Assembly: GCA_016169945.1 (NCBI GenBank)
Contig: JADLSH010000355.1
Location: forward strand, 2,227,501-2,291,500
DNA from: Trachythela sp. YZ-2020
Lineage: Eukaryota > Cnidaria > Anthozoa > Malacalcyonacea > Clavulariidae
DNA: 64,000 nt
Direction of reading: 5' to 3'
The notes under the pieces are model-generated. The model saw only the letters and a program-made list of their open reading frames with translations. It was not told where the DNA came from and did no database searches. The translations under genes were made by a program, and so were the position numbers. This document shows, piece after piece, positions 12,501 through 21,510 of the stretch (positions within the stretch are counted from its first letter, which is position 1; the number at the start of each line of letters is the position of its first letter).

Positions 12501-13116
12501 ACTGAAAGGGGAGGGACGAAAAAAGGTGATTTGTGGGGTAAAAAAAAAAAATCAATGTGCTGTGTGTGGTGGTGGTGGACTGAAGGGAGAAGAAGGGTAA
12601 AGAGGAAAGAGCAGAGAGTGGGAAGATCATAAGAAGAGAGATAGAGAGATAGAGAGAGAGAGGGAGACCCTCCCCTGCCCCCTCCCTCCCCTGTCCCTCC
12701 CGGCCGGCTCTACCTGGGGCCTCAAAAATAATCATCTTAGCTTACTAGTGCATTAGTGCAGAGTAATGCCAGATGCAGAATTTTCCTTAAATGACCCAAT
12801 CAACTATCAAATACACCTTTCTAACAAACATTTCTAGTATATTTATACTTGTTTGTAAATTGATACTGATCTATACAGTACATTATCTTGAGTAGTTTCG
12901 TGTTAACCATTGCAGATTAATTAACATTGAGAATACCCTTGGTATTGTTCAACCTAATCAACATACAGTGCACTATTCCACAAACCTTTCAACAGCATTT
13001 GAAAAGCATTCGGGATGTTCAGCTGGACATCCTGCTTTTGCGCACTTTCTGTATTTCGGCTCTTCAATGCCTGACCTTGATTGAATCTTTTTCTTACTAG
13101 CCTTTCTTGCCGACAT
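47..13116 (-). CDS. KDM1B: Lysine-specific histone demethylase 1B (LSD2) homologue, 3' end outside window
   Basis: FAD-dependent nuclear demethylase of histone H3K4. Exons on the minus strand in order: 13116-12986, 11710-11621, 10471-10249, 7996-7825, 7308-7134, 6811-6748, 5901-5725, 5245-5168, 4275-4141, 3036-2871, 2111-2053, 1854-1654, 334-260, 163-47. All have GT/AG borders and matching phase, giving 621 codons. Exons 1-2 encode the Cys/His zinc finger (KYRKC...NGYTSRWYHL). Exon 3 holds the CW-type zinc finger (LPYWVKC, then AKWRQ). Exons 6-7 form the SWIRM domain (YLALRNLILTLW, HFILRGLARI). Exon 8 is the Rossmann FAD motif (VIVIGAGASGLG) and exon 9 contains LEARDRMGGRV. The last visible codon is the lysine of LGAGLIEK, which corresponds to the flavin-site lysine of LSD enzymes. 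The remaining C-terminal oxidase part lies left of the window. Exon 4 could start 9 nt later (at 7987). The N-terminus is shorter than in human KDM1B. Introns are full of repeats. Confidence 0.93.
385..533 (+). repeat. CAAG/AAGC microsatellite in a KDM1B intron
   Basis: A long run of the tetranucleotide AAGC, interrupted twice by GGGTCAC near its start and by AAGT variants at its end. It is open in all frames, which creates spurious ORFs on both strands. Confidence 0.95.
700..861 (-). repeat. tRNA-derived SINE, family 2, minus strand
   Basis: On the minus strand it begins with a tRNA-like head (GGCGCAGTCGTCAG, then GGTTCGATTCTCGC) and ends near AACATTCCCTGTGGGAGG. It abuts a family-1 SINE head-to-head at 861/862. 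Related copies: 1155-1335 (plus) and a fragment at 53720-53810 (minus). Confidence 0.75.
862..1137 (+). repeat. tRNA-derived SINE, family 1, near full length
   Basis: It starts with a box-A-like GGTGGCACAGTGGTTAGTGC and a box-B-like GGGCTTCGACTCC, then a unique body (CAGTTGTCTGATAATATT, CTCCGGTTTCCTC) and a tail ending in GATAAAGTTAGTTTAGG. Other copies or pieces: 5432-5690, 18855-18930, 29585-29860, 30510-30720, 32580-32690, 39629-39890, 43335-43515. Confidence 0.75.
1155..1335 (+). repeat. tRNA-derived SINE, family 2, plus strand
   Basis: The head GGTGGCGCAGTCGTCAGGGC and box-B-like GAGTTCGATTCTC are followed by the shared body GTCGTGGTTTTTCTCCGGGC and an end GGGAATGTTGACTGG. It is the same family as the inverted copy at 700-861. 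Confidence 0.75.
2700..2834. repeat. Palindromic MITE in a KDM1B intron
   Basis: Two arms of about 60 bp pair (GATATGAATTTTATCTTC with GAAGATAAAATTCATATC; AAAACAATATTTTAC with GTAAAATATTGTTTT) around a short GC-containing centre CGCTCATTC. A related but different palindrome occurs at 22384-22440. Confidence 0.8.
3141..3669. mobile_element. Hairpin element (TGACGTATGTGATTT termini) split by a nested MITE
   Basis: Termini TGACGTATGTGATTT and AAATCACATACGTCA are inverted. The same element is uninterrupted at 37501-37604 (104 bp). Here it is split after AAGAGTAA by the 423-bp element at 3179-3601. Confidence 0.85.
3179..3601. mobile_element. PIF/Harbinger-like MITE, 423 bp, TAA target duplication
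   Basis: Inverted termini begin GGCCCGTTTCAGACGCCG and extend over much of each arm. The flanking TAA at 3176-3178 and 3602-3604 fits the TWA duplication of PIF/Harbinger elements. A same-length copy in opposite orientation lies at 41897-42319. No transposase is present. Confidence 0.8.
3838..4036. repeat. Hairpin element containing four 16-bp palindromic units
   Basis: Between AAGTCGCGACTTA motifs lies a tandem of CGCGTCTTATATAAGA repeated four times (3942-4005, last copy slightly changed). Each unit is itself palindromic. Outer arms include GTCAAATTCTA/TAGAATTTGAC. Confidence 0.8.
4810..5110 (+). repeat. Dispersed repeat, about 300 bp, copy at 45350-45660
   Basis: Shared direct sequence includes GACGTCATGCTAAATA/TACGTCATGCTAAATA, GCCGTTTTCGCTTATATCTT and GTCTAGAACTCGAGT. 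The two copies lie in KDM1B and UNC45 introns. Coding content was not seen. Confidence 0.75.
5331..5432 (+). repeat. GAGCTGCGCT / GAGCT minisatellite
   Basis: Ten-bp units GAGCTGCGCT repeat and then degrade into 5-bp GAGCT and GAACT units. It adjoins a minus-strand family-1 SINE at 5432-5690, inside the KDM1B intron between the SWIRM and FAD-motif exons. Confidence 0.9.
6157..6567. mobile_element. hAT-like MITE, 411 bp, 8-bp target duplication
   Basis: Ends CATTGAAC...GTTCACTG are flanked by the direct repeat GATATAGG (6149-6156, 6568-6575). Internally it is a long imperfect palindrome. The sister copy is 61003-61440. It lies in a KDM1B intron. Confidence 0.85.
6860..7080. mobile_element. 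Palindromic MITE, 221 bp, in a KDM1B intron
   Basis: Arms of about 95 bp begin GCCTGTATTCTAAAAGCTCA and end TGAGCTTTTAGAATACAGGC, with AAGGGAAGCTCAAATTGAAC inside one arm. It lies between two KDM1B exons (6811-6748 and 7308-7134). Confidence 0.88.
7304..7796. mobile_element. MITE with CAGG termini and 6-bp duplication; overlaps a KDM1B exon end
   Basis: Termini CAGGTCTTAAAATATCGG and CCGATATTTTAAGGCCTG are flanked by GTTCAA (7298-7303 and 7797-7802). The interior repeats GTCCGACC motifs. The only phase-compatible 3' splice site I found for the adjacent exon is the AAG inside this terminus. A second copy lies at 11183-11587. Confidence 0.85.
8313..8561 (+). pseudogene. 3' end of a CR1/Jockey-type non-LTR retrotransposon ORF2
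   Basis: This region translates to about 80 residues ending at TAG 8559-8561, with motifs YKALNGSAPSYIS, VTKLKTVGDRAFTSAAPRIW and NTFPLEIRQSENISIFKKQL. That is the characteristic tail of CR1/L2/Jockey-clade reverse-transcriptase polyproteins (KALNGxAPxYI..., GDRAFxxAAPxxWN-LP). A 3' UTR and an ATT-rich microsatellite (8650-8697) follow, as is usual for these 5'-truncated insertions. It lies antisense inside KDM1B intron 3. Confidence 0.85.
9430..10025 (+). repeat. 80-bp tandem repeat array in a KDM1B intron
   Basis: The phrase TATTCTACAATAAGCTGCCG recurs at 9581, 9661, 9741, 9821, 9901 and 9981, an exact 80-bp period; an earlier copy at 9451 is offset by 130. Each unit contains AGGTAGT and GAACTACCTGAAAAA. 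These ends are shared with hairpin repeats at 8226-8275, 8890-8935, 14262-14340, 21285-21510 and 51835-51990. Confidence 0.92.
10538..10865. repeat. Inverted pair of tRNA-derived SINE heads
   Basis: A tRNA-like block (CTGTAGCTCAGTTGGTTAGA, GCAGGTTCAATTCC) occurs on the minus strand at 10541-10609 and on the plus strand at 10790-10861, with the flanking AGTTGCTGAGCATTAACCGC also inverted. The acceptor stem pairs poorly, so I read these as SINE or pseudo-tRNA and not functional tRNA genes. A decayed relative is near 40390-40500. Confidence 0.7.
10708..11075. mobile_element. Non-autonomous element with GGAATACTCGAACGG termini
   Basis: GATGGAATACTCGAACGGAA at 10719 and its inverse TTCCGTTCGAGTATTCCATC at 11039 bound this segment. 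A lone terminus is at 6058-6085. It overlaps the plus-strand tRNA-like SINE head. Confidence 0.65.
11183..11587. mobile_element. Second copy of the CAGG-terminus MITE
   Basis: Termini CAGGCCTTAAAATATCGG and CCGATATTTTAAGGCCTG with the same GTCCGACC-rich interior as 7304-7796. No clean target duplication was identified. It ends 34 bp from the donor side of KDM1B exon 2 (11710-11621). Confidence 0.85.
11930..12735 (+). repeat. Purine-rich low-complexity tract, about 0.8 kb
   Basis: Almost pure A/G sequence with degenerate units of the type GGTGGAGACT(A/G)AAAGGGG, ending in a GAGA microsatellite and a C-rich block. It lies in the first KDM1B intron. Apparent proline/serine-rich ORFs here are artefacts of composition. 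Confidence 0.85.
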
Positions 13117-14819
13117 GCTTATATGAGGTCTCGCTTTGCAAAATACATCTGGTAAATGGGATAGACAATACTTTAGTGTGAATGTTTCAGCTGGTGTGTT
13201 TACATAAGGCCAAATAAAAAAAATATTGTGTTTCCAGTAACAAGTTTTAAAACATTTCAGGTCGGTAGGTCGGGGAAATTAATTTTATTTTGTGATATCT
13301 TTTTATTTTCGAAACAAGATCAAATATCAACTCAACTCTACATCTGTAATGACTTATACAACATTTCCGTAACTCGTACTCAAACATATCAAAGTGATCT
13401 GTGCCGTGGATTTACTGACATAGTGTCAAAATTATTATACGGAAACAAGTTTACAAGCAGCAAAATTTGCCGGTTATAATTTTGAATAGCACCGTGATGA
13501 CCATCTTAAATGCCAAAGGTGTCTTTTTCTTCACAACATTTTTATTTGTTTGGCCTAAGATGGAGGCAACGTCAGAGCAGGACGATTTCGTTTCAGTATA
13601 TATCATAGTGTTGTCTCTAGTTGAGCTGTTTACTCGAGACTAGGAGAAAGTCAGAGGACAGTTCTGTTTTGGTCATAGCGTTTCTCCAGTTGCTGTTAAA
13701 ATGAGACTAAGTCAAAGGATGGGGTCAAAGCCGCACAATTTGTTTCGGTCTTAGTGTGGTCTCTAGTCACTGTTTACACGAGACCGGGACAAAGTCAGAG
13801 CAGGACATTTTTGTTTCAGTCATAGTGTTGTCTCAAGTGCTGTTTACACAAGACTGGGTTGAAAAATCGCTCAGAACAATTACGAATTTGGAGCAGGACG
13901 AATGTAAACACAAAATATTTTCAGACTAATCTGAATTTTGCAACAATTGCAGACAAGTTTAATAACAACAATAATAATGGATTGCATTTTCATATGCAAA
14001 AGAAACAAAAATGATTCCCAGCCTCATGTAAACGTACATACTGTAGATTTTTAGTTATCATTCCACCCTTGCTTTGTCTTAGCCCAATCTCAGCTGAAAT
14101 CTCTCCCGAACAACTTTTTTACCATTATTGCGCAAGACTCTCATCTTGACGAATAAAAACACTATTAAAAACACTGTAACCTTTCAAGCAAACGCCCTTC
14201 ATTTGGAGATTGGTGGGGCCTTTGCTGGAAACGTTGTAGTCTTGTAGTGTTTTTGATCTCTTTCAGGTAGTATTGCCATGCAAACCATGGTAGCTTATTT
14301 TAAATACTACCTACACTGGACCATCCGTCCATCTCATTTGAAATATATTCACTGCACTTGACTATTTACAAGTCTAAAAGCAAATGCATTCTGCAAAAAT
14401 GTATACTATACCTCGCTTTAATTTGCAAATGTTTTCATGTAGATAGAGTAAGGCAGTATAAAGCTACCAACCAGAAAATGTTTTACCAGTACAACAATAT
14501 AAACACATGTACTCCGCCCACGCTCAAGATCACCAACGGCGTACTCGGAAATTGTCGGCGCAATGTCGCCAAAGGAAATTTACAGCACAAAAACCCTCAA
14601 ATTAAACACATATTTTTTTAAAAAACAGTGCTCAAATATATCTTAAGCTAATCAAAACGCATCTCTTGTATATGTCAATATGAACTTTTCCTTGTATTTT
14701 TCTTATTTTACTTCTTTTTCTCCCGAAAAGCAAGCAAATTTGTTTGCAAATATTTAGTTCGGTTATGCGGCGGGAATTTCCGGCTATCGCATTGTGGCGT
14801 ATGGAATTGAGAAAACAAG
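13117..14819. other. Divergent intergenic region between KDM1B and EMC2
   Basis: It contains no supported gene. At 13560-13870 there are about four degenerate units of roughly 90 bp sharing AGTGTTGTCTCTAGT and GAGACTAGGA-like inverted motifs. At 14262-14340 there is a short CAGGTAGT/ACTACCTA hairpin of the family seen in the 80-bp array. The promoters of both genes must lie here. Confidence 0.6.
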
Positions 14820-14826
14820 ATGGCGG
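14816..14826 (+). promoter_or_regulatory. YY1-like CAAGATGGCGG element over the EMC2 start codon
   Basis: The EMC2 ATG is embedded in CAAGATGGCGG, a match to the YY1 consensus often found at the 5' ends of TATA-less housekeeping genes. No TATA box is evident just upstream. Confidence 0.55.
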
Positions 14827-17800
14827 ACGAAGTGCTTGATTTAGAAGTGGCGAGAAATAAAATGAAAGAATGGCGTGAAGAACCGCCAAGAAATAGCGAG
14901 GAAGTTATTGAGCTAGGAGAATCGCTCATTGTTGAGCATGGCAGCAAGCTTGGCGATGAATGTATGTCCTTGAGGCTTTGTATTTATATTAAAAAGAGTA
15001 AAAAGACCGTTAAATTATGCAGGTCCTTTGTGAATAGGCTTGTGCTTTGTGGTAGATTCTGCTTGTTGAATACGAAAGAGATTCACTAGATGCGTGTAGA
15101 TACGAAGCTTTGAGTGTAAAGCTTTCCTGTATAAAGCTCTTTTGAATGACCGCCTTTTCTCGAAACTCATCTGAGTGATCTGACTATAGACCTTGTTTAC
15201 GTTTTGCTGGCAGGCATTTTACAAAAGATTATTTCTCCATTGTGATTCAACAATGCATATCACAATGACGAAGCTTTAACAAACGTTTGCCTGCCAGAAA
15301 AACGTAAACAAGGCAAGCGGTTTATTTATACTCGTCACTCGTGTATTATTTAATACATCGTCTGTGGCGTTTAGTTTTCGAAATGACTATATGACTTTGT
15401 AGTTTTTATAGATTAAACCACCCCAAATCATATCCCCAAACCTAACCCCAATCATAAGCCTAACCCTAGAACGGGAAAACCAGTAAAAAAAATGTTTGAA
15501 ATTTTTTAATAAAAAGCACTTGGACAGATTCGAACCCGCGACATACAACTCTGTAGGCGCACGCCTTAACCACTACGCCACCAGCAGCATCGCTCAAACA
15601 TTTGCAAGAAATTCATTTTATAGTGATATTAGTCTAAAGTACAAAACTACTGACCGGCTATCGGTCAAATAGTCACTTCATTTAGTTCTCAAAACAATTT
15701 TTCAATTATTGTACTTCTCTGTCGTAAATTTGCTGCCAACTGTACACCCTTCATTCCTGGATTTTATTATCAGAAAGTAGTGTAATTACTAATTAGTAAC
15801 ATTGTACATATACAGTACAGAGATTAAACTTTGAAACGTGCACTGTGATTTTAGTGTGGAGTGTGTACGAACAAGTATTAATTGCAGCATTGGATTTTGG
15901 GAAAACTGATCTAGCAAGTGTAAGTTGGTTGTAAAAGATGAAAGTTGACAAACACTAGCAAAAAAACTCAGTGTGTAAAACTATGAATGATTTTGGTTTT
16001 CCTGTAGATGTGTTTGAAAGCCTTGAGTTCACAGTTTCCTGGCAGCTTGAGAGTGAAACGATTGATAGCCATGAAACATGAAGCTCTTAACCAGTTAGTT
16101 GATGATATTTAATGTTGATTGATTAGTATTGATTGATATTTAATTGATAAGTATTGATTGATTCATTATTATTGATTGATCAATCATTAGTATTCATTTA
16201 TTGATTAGTATTGATTGATTGATTCATTAGTATTACTCGATTCATTAGTATTGATTGATTCATTATCATTGATTGATCAAACCATTCATATTAATTGATT
16301 GATTAGTGTTTATTGATTGATTAGTATTGATTGAGTGATAAATTGATTTATTAGTATTAGTATTGATTAATTAGTATTGATTGATTAGTATTGATTGAAT
16401 GATTAATATTAATTGATTAGTATTGATTGATTAGTATTGATTGAATGATTAATATTAATTGATTAGTATTGAGTGATTAGTATTGATTGATTAGTATTGA
16501 TTGATTGGTTGGTTGAAAAGTATTGATTGATTGGTATTAATTAATTGACCAGTATTGATTGATTAGCATTGATTGATTGATTAGGATTGATATAAATAAT
16601 GATTGATTACTGTGGTATCTATTTATTTAATAAATTGATTAGAATTGATTGATCAATATTGACTGATTAAAATCAACTTATTGACCTCATTGATTGAGTA
16701 CCTATATCAATTTCAGGTTTGATAAGGCAACAGAGATCTATGACGACATGATAGCAAAAGAACCTGCTAACTCAGTATGTATAGAACATGATGTATTGAA
16801 AATTGATGTAGTACAATACCTCTACATTGTATTTAAATGTATTACTTAAATCATGTTATATAGATACCATATAAGAGAAATATCAGTATATTAATTGGGC
16901 AAAACAAGATTGCTGACGCTGTGAAACGTCTCACTGACTATCTCAAAAGGTTCTGAAATTGTCAACATTTAGTAAATAGATCATGTTAAGTAATATATGA
17001 TACGCAAAATATATTTACAGTATGAATTTTTACTAAGAAATCTGTAATTTGTCATGTACCAGAAGTAAGCAACCACAGTTGGAATGCGATCTATATCGAC
17101 AATGGTTCTGGGAACAAACCATGCCTGATATACATAGACGGACTATAGATCATCAATCAAGATGAACTACGCACGCAACTTGGTCTGTGTAGACGCGAAC
17201 TGCGCGGATAGTTCGTCTTGATAGACGATGTAAATCATGCGAATAATAGTTCAAATATATAGTATTCAATTTAGATTTATGAGTGACCATGAAGCGTGGA
17301 GTGAACTAACAGATTTGTACATTTCCCAACAAGAGTAAGTGAAGTCCCGGCTAGTCAGCTAACGTATGTCTATGCCCGTTGCCATCCAATTCACGTTTTC
17401 AGATAACCCACATGCCTTGTTACCACTGTTCTGATAATGTAAAGCCCCAGTCAAAACGACAACGAGAGTTAATGAGAGTTGCAAGCTCGCGTTTGAGCAC
17501 CAACTGTCATCAATTCTCATCGACTTTGAGCTCGTTCAAATTTTGATGAGAGTTGCTGAGAGTTTTGCTCGTTTGAACGGTCATGAGAGTTGCATAAGAA
17601 TTTTAAACAACTATAGTCAGACTAGTGTTTTGCACTTTCTATAAGAATTAGCTTAACAAAATAACACGTTATGACTGTGTATAAGAAGAAAAGCTAAGAA
17701 GGAAATTTAAACATGCAACTCTTGTTCTCGTTTGACCGGGGCATGAGAGTTTAACAAACTTTCTTGTAAACTCTCGCCAACTCTCATCCTCGTTTGAGCA

Positions 17801-19111
17801 GGCTTTAAGGATAGAATGGAACAAAGATAACCAAGCATATAAATGCGATATGTGAATGGTGGCAACAGCCATAAACACGCGTTAGATCTATTGTGGATAC
17901 AAAACAGAGAACAGCTCATTTTAGGTCTTGAAGTTAGAAACTGTTAAAGGGTTGCATTTGGACAGTTAACTCTCTTTCTATTTCAGATTTTCCAAAGCAG
18001 CATTTTGTATGGAAGAGCTGATCATATCTAATCCACATAATCATTTGTATTACCAGAAATACGCGGAGGTACAGTATTTAAAGTGACTAAGCGAGAGAAA
18101 AAAACACGTTCGTGTGAATCCCAGTAAGCGTTAAATGGACAGCAGATGGTGTCCTATATTAGAAGCAAGCAAATTGAACTGAATCTCTCAAAAGACTACT
18201 TCATTTAATGAAAAGAATTAACATTATTTTTCTCACTCTGACAACTGGCGGTTGACCACCATCTTCTGCACCGATAGTGCTAAGTTAACCAACCTATATT
18301 GATCTAAATTAAGTTCAAGTGTTTTAGTTAAATGATCATTTATTTTTTACTTTGTTTTCACAGATACTATACACTAGTGGAGGAGCTGATAATTTAGAAA
18401 AGTCACGAAGCAACTTTGCACAGGCGTTGCGATTGAACAACGACAATATGAGAGCGTTGTATGGCTTTTTTATGGTAGGTAATCGCGTGGGTTACGCGTG
18501 CGTTCGCGGGTCTTATACGTACGGTCCCGGGTGTTGTGCGTACGATTGTGGTGACATTATATCCTAGTGGCACATTCGGCACGTATAGCCTACGTGTATG
18601 GCAAACCTTGCCATATATTACCGAGTGTAATTTTGAGAAATTGTTATTTGAAACAGGCAGCGTCGAATTTGGCTAATATGCCGAAGACAAAAAACAAGAA
18701 AGAAAATATGAAGTATGCTTCGTGGGCAGCAAGTCAAATTATGGAAAAATATCAGGTAGAGATGATCAAACTGTCTAAAGACTCTTCTCTAGAGGTCCTG
18801 TAAAGGGTATGCTTTATACTGTGTGCTACTACAGGAAGAAATCGGAGAAAACGTGTGTTGTTTGGTAAAGTCAATCTGGGAGCACTCTTCTCACGTGCGA
18901 TTGAGGCGAAATTATAATCAGACAACTGTACGGAGGAACATATACGTTACACTGTGCCTTCAATTTAAGGCTTCTCTTGTTTTAGTCAGAGAGTTAAAAA
19001 AACTTGAACTGTTATTTTTTTGTTTTCCCACAGGCAGCGAACAAGAATGATGATGGTGATGATAGCAGAATATCGAGCTCGTATTTGCTCATTTCCCTCC
19101 ATATTGGATGA
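14820..19111 (+). CDS. EMC2: ER membrane protein complex subunit 2 (TPR protein, TTC35)
   Basis: EMC2 is the cytosolic TPR scaffold of the ER membrane complex, which inserts tail-anchored and multipass proteins into the ER. Exons: 14820-14961, 15855-15919, 16008-16093, 16717-16774, 16864-16949, 17275-17334, 17987-18068, 18364-18474, 18657-18755, 19034-19111. All borders are GT/AG and phases agree. The product is 288 residues, against about 297 in human. Diagnostic pieces: [20 protein letters not shown] in exon 1, [12 protein letters not shown] in exon 3, [20 protein letters not shown] in exon 7, [20 protein letters not shown] in exon 8 and [12 protein letters not shown] in exon 9. The last exon ([16 protein letters not shown]..., stop at 19109) does not resemble the human tail, so the extreme C-terminus is less certain. 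The start codon lies inside a CAAGATGGCGG element. Head-to-head with KDM1B, 1.7 kb apart. Intron 3 carries a long ATTGATTG-type low-complexity tract. Confidence 0.95.
15520..15595 (-). repeat. tRNA-like SINE head in EMC2 intron 1
   Basis: On the minus strand it reads GGTGGCGTAGTGGTTAAGGC (box A) and GCGGGTTCGAATCTG (box B). It has no clear body or tail, so it is a tRNA relic or SINE head. Confidence 0.6.
16105..16700 (+). repeat. ATTGATTGATTAGT low-complexity tract in EMC2 intron 3
   Basis: About 600 bp of interlaced ATTGATTG and ATTAGTATTG units run to within about 20 bp of the next exon at 16717. Confidence 0.95.
17447..17808. mobile_element. MITE family with GAGAGTTGATGAGAGTTG interior
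   Basis: Termini resemble GCCCCGGTCAAACGAGAAC and its inverse. The interior is made of short direct and inverted GAGAGTT/AACTCTC units. Other copies: 31733-31985 and 35163-35460. This one lies in an EMC2 intron; the others are in introns of the coiled-coil gene. Confidence 0.7.
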
Positions 19112-20475
19112 AAAACCTGTCATACCTGAACAGCTAAAAGCCTGATCTTTATATGATTATGAAAATTACGTTCATGCACCGAGTAATTAACGCACAATGG
19201 CATGCTAAAGTTGGATTACCTTTTTTTTGAGACACCCTGTCAATGTGATCCTAGTTAGTGAAATCAGCCAGCCTCGACTTCGTTTCATTGTCTCATGCGC
19301 GCTCAAGCGAATTGGGGAAGTGCATCTATTCTGTTGATCGCGAAAACAAACAAAGACAAAAGGGATATTAATTACTGTAACAAATATGTGACTCATTATT
19401 CAAGTACAATAATGAATCCAAATATGAATCCTGCCATAGGATTCGGTGGCACTGATACCGTAACTAGTATTCGTAGAAAAATACATGGCTTTAAATTGTG
19501 TTGTGGACAAAGTTAACTTAACTCAGGGGGGTGTATTGGAATCACTTTGATCCTACCATTAGATAATTTACGTGGCTCGAGCATGAAGTAGCTTCGCTAT
19601 GTGTGTGAAAATATATATTGGAATTTTCCAAGTTTGTCATGTTGTCACCCCCACGCGTTGTCAACCCTCCCGGGGTTGACATTTTAGAAACCAACATTTT
19701 GAAAACAGGCTGTTTAGTTTCTTATAAATGAGGAAATATTCTCTCTATAGGCAGGCTGTAGTTTCTTATATGGCGGTTTCTTATATGCGGGGACTTACTG
19801 TATTCAAAATATTGACAAATAAGCACAACTCTCGCCATAAAAGTGTATATATATATAACACAGTCACGCAATCTGTCCCATTATATTCTGATTATATTTT
19901 TCTCACGCACGCTGTGACGATCACACGTGCACAGTTAATGTGAGCTTGTTAGAATGCTACATGAAGCATTTTGTACGTTGAAGCCGCGGATTTTCAGATT
20001 AGTACTTAGCAGGCTCAGTTGAACGAACTCGTGTCCACTGCTCGTGTGGTACCAGAGTGTGTAATAATAATATTTATATTGCGCAAATTAGCATGCTATA
20101 TATAGTACATGTTCAAATGCGCAAATGTACCGTCGTTAGGAACTAAGGACGATCGAAAGCTACAGATAAAAACACAATCTCGTACCCAGAGCCAAAAGGA
20201 TCACAGACTCCGGGTACGCGATTGATAAAAAAACATTGTTTATTCTCCCGTGAAACTTCAATGTTTGTGGTTTAAATTCGCTCAGCCAATCAACGTGAGG
20301 CTAGTTGAACATGATTGGCTGACCAGATTATTAATACCTGTCAAATCAAATGCTCTTGACAAACATTAGACCTGGGTATTAGACCGTTAGAGTTGTAAAG
20401 TTGAACACCCAGGTGAATATTTTGCTCACAATAGGCTGTTTCGTTCTCTTTTGAGAAATATTCAATTTAATTTCA

Positions 20476-20965
20476 TCATGGATTATAAAAACACTACAAT
20501 CACTGTAAGTCATGGTATGCTAATTTGTGCGATGCATCGCACAACCGCACATGACAACCACACTACAATCACTGTAAGTCAAGGTATGTTAATTTGTGCG
20601 ATGCATCGCACAACCGCACGTGACAACCACAGTACAATCACTGTAAGTCATGGTATGCTAATTTATGCGATGCATCGCACAACCGCACATGACAACCACA
20701 CTACAATCACTGTAAGTCGTGGTATGTTAATTTGTGCGATGCATCGCACAACCGCACATGACAACCACACTACAATCACTGTAAGTCATGGTATGCTAAT
20801 TTGTGTGATGCATCGCACAACCGCACATGACAACCACACTACAATCACTGTAAGTCGTGGTATGTTAATTTGTGCGATGCATCGCACAACCGCACATGAC
20901 AACCACACTACTACAATCACTGTAAGTCATGGTATGCTAATTTGGTGTTTTTATAATCCATGATT
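20476..20965 (+). repeat. 69-bp tandem array bounded by inverted termini
   Basis: About seven units of 69 bp (last one 72) each carry ACTACAATCACTGTAAGTCA and the palindrome GTGCGATGCATCGCAC. Because 69 is a multiple of 3 the array is open for 170 codons as a 23-residue repeat. The whole is framed by ATGGATTATAAAAACAC (20478) and GTGTTTTTATAATCCAT (20945), an inverted pair, so it looks like a transposable element with internal satellite. Confidence 0.92.
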
Positions 20966-21284
20966 TCACCAAACTTTTGGAAGGAAATTTCAATACTTTT
21001 TGAAGGAAATTTCGATCAAATTTAGTACAAGAAAGGAAATACTCATTTTGGAAAGTGGAAGCACTGTTCTTTGCGTTCCAGCACTACATCACTGACTTTG
21101 ATAACTTTGTTCATACGTGATCTATAATATTAACTTGTCAGCATTAAAGATAAGAAGATCAAGGATATACATTAAGAAGTTAAAATCTCTTAATTTGAGC
21201 AACGTTTCGGATGGTTTAACTGTCCCCTCCAGGCTATTAATGTATTCATGTATTATAATTCCTAGGCTTCATTGATGGTATCTC

Positions 21285-21510
21285 GAACGTGTGGCTACCT
21301 ACACAGGTAGCGTCTGCACAATAAACTTCGGCTCTTTCGGTCTTTAGGATCAACCTACCTCAAAAATACAACACTGAGAACTTCGACGTTTCGAGCGAAG
21401 GCCCTTCGTCTGGAAGTTAGTGACGAAGGGCTTTCGCTCGAAACGTCGAAATTCTTGTTGTATTTTCAGGTAGATTGATCCTAAAGAGCCGATCGAAGCT
21501 TATTCATTGA
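21285..21510. repeat. Hairpin repeat with GACGTTTCGAGCGAA arms
   Basis: Arms CTTCGACGTTTCGAGCGAAG and CTTTCGCTCGAAACGTCGAA pair around CGTCTGGAAGTTAGTGACG, with outer AGGATCAACCTACCT/AGGTAGATTGATCCT. Relatives lie at 8226-8275, 8880-8935 and 51835-51990. Confidence 0.85.

Noticed and set aside
12343..12735. 130-codon Ser/Leu/Pro-rich ORF on the minus strand
   Set aside because: It arises from the purine-rich low-complexity tract in KDM1B intron 1.
20484..20950. CRISPR-like array
   Set aside because: Units are contiguous 69-bp copies without unique spacers, in a eukaryotic genome.
20451..20963. 170-codon ORF with 23-residue repeats
   Set aside because: It is the translation of the 69-bp tandem array; no signal peptide, domain or gene context supports a protein.
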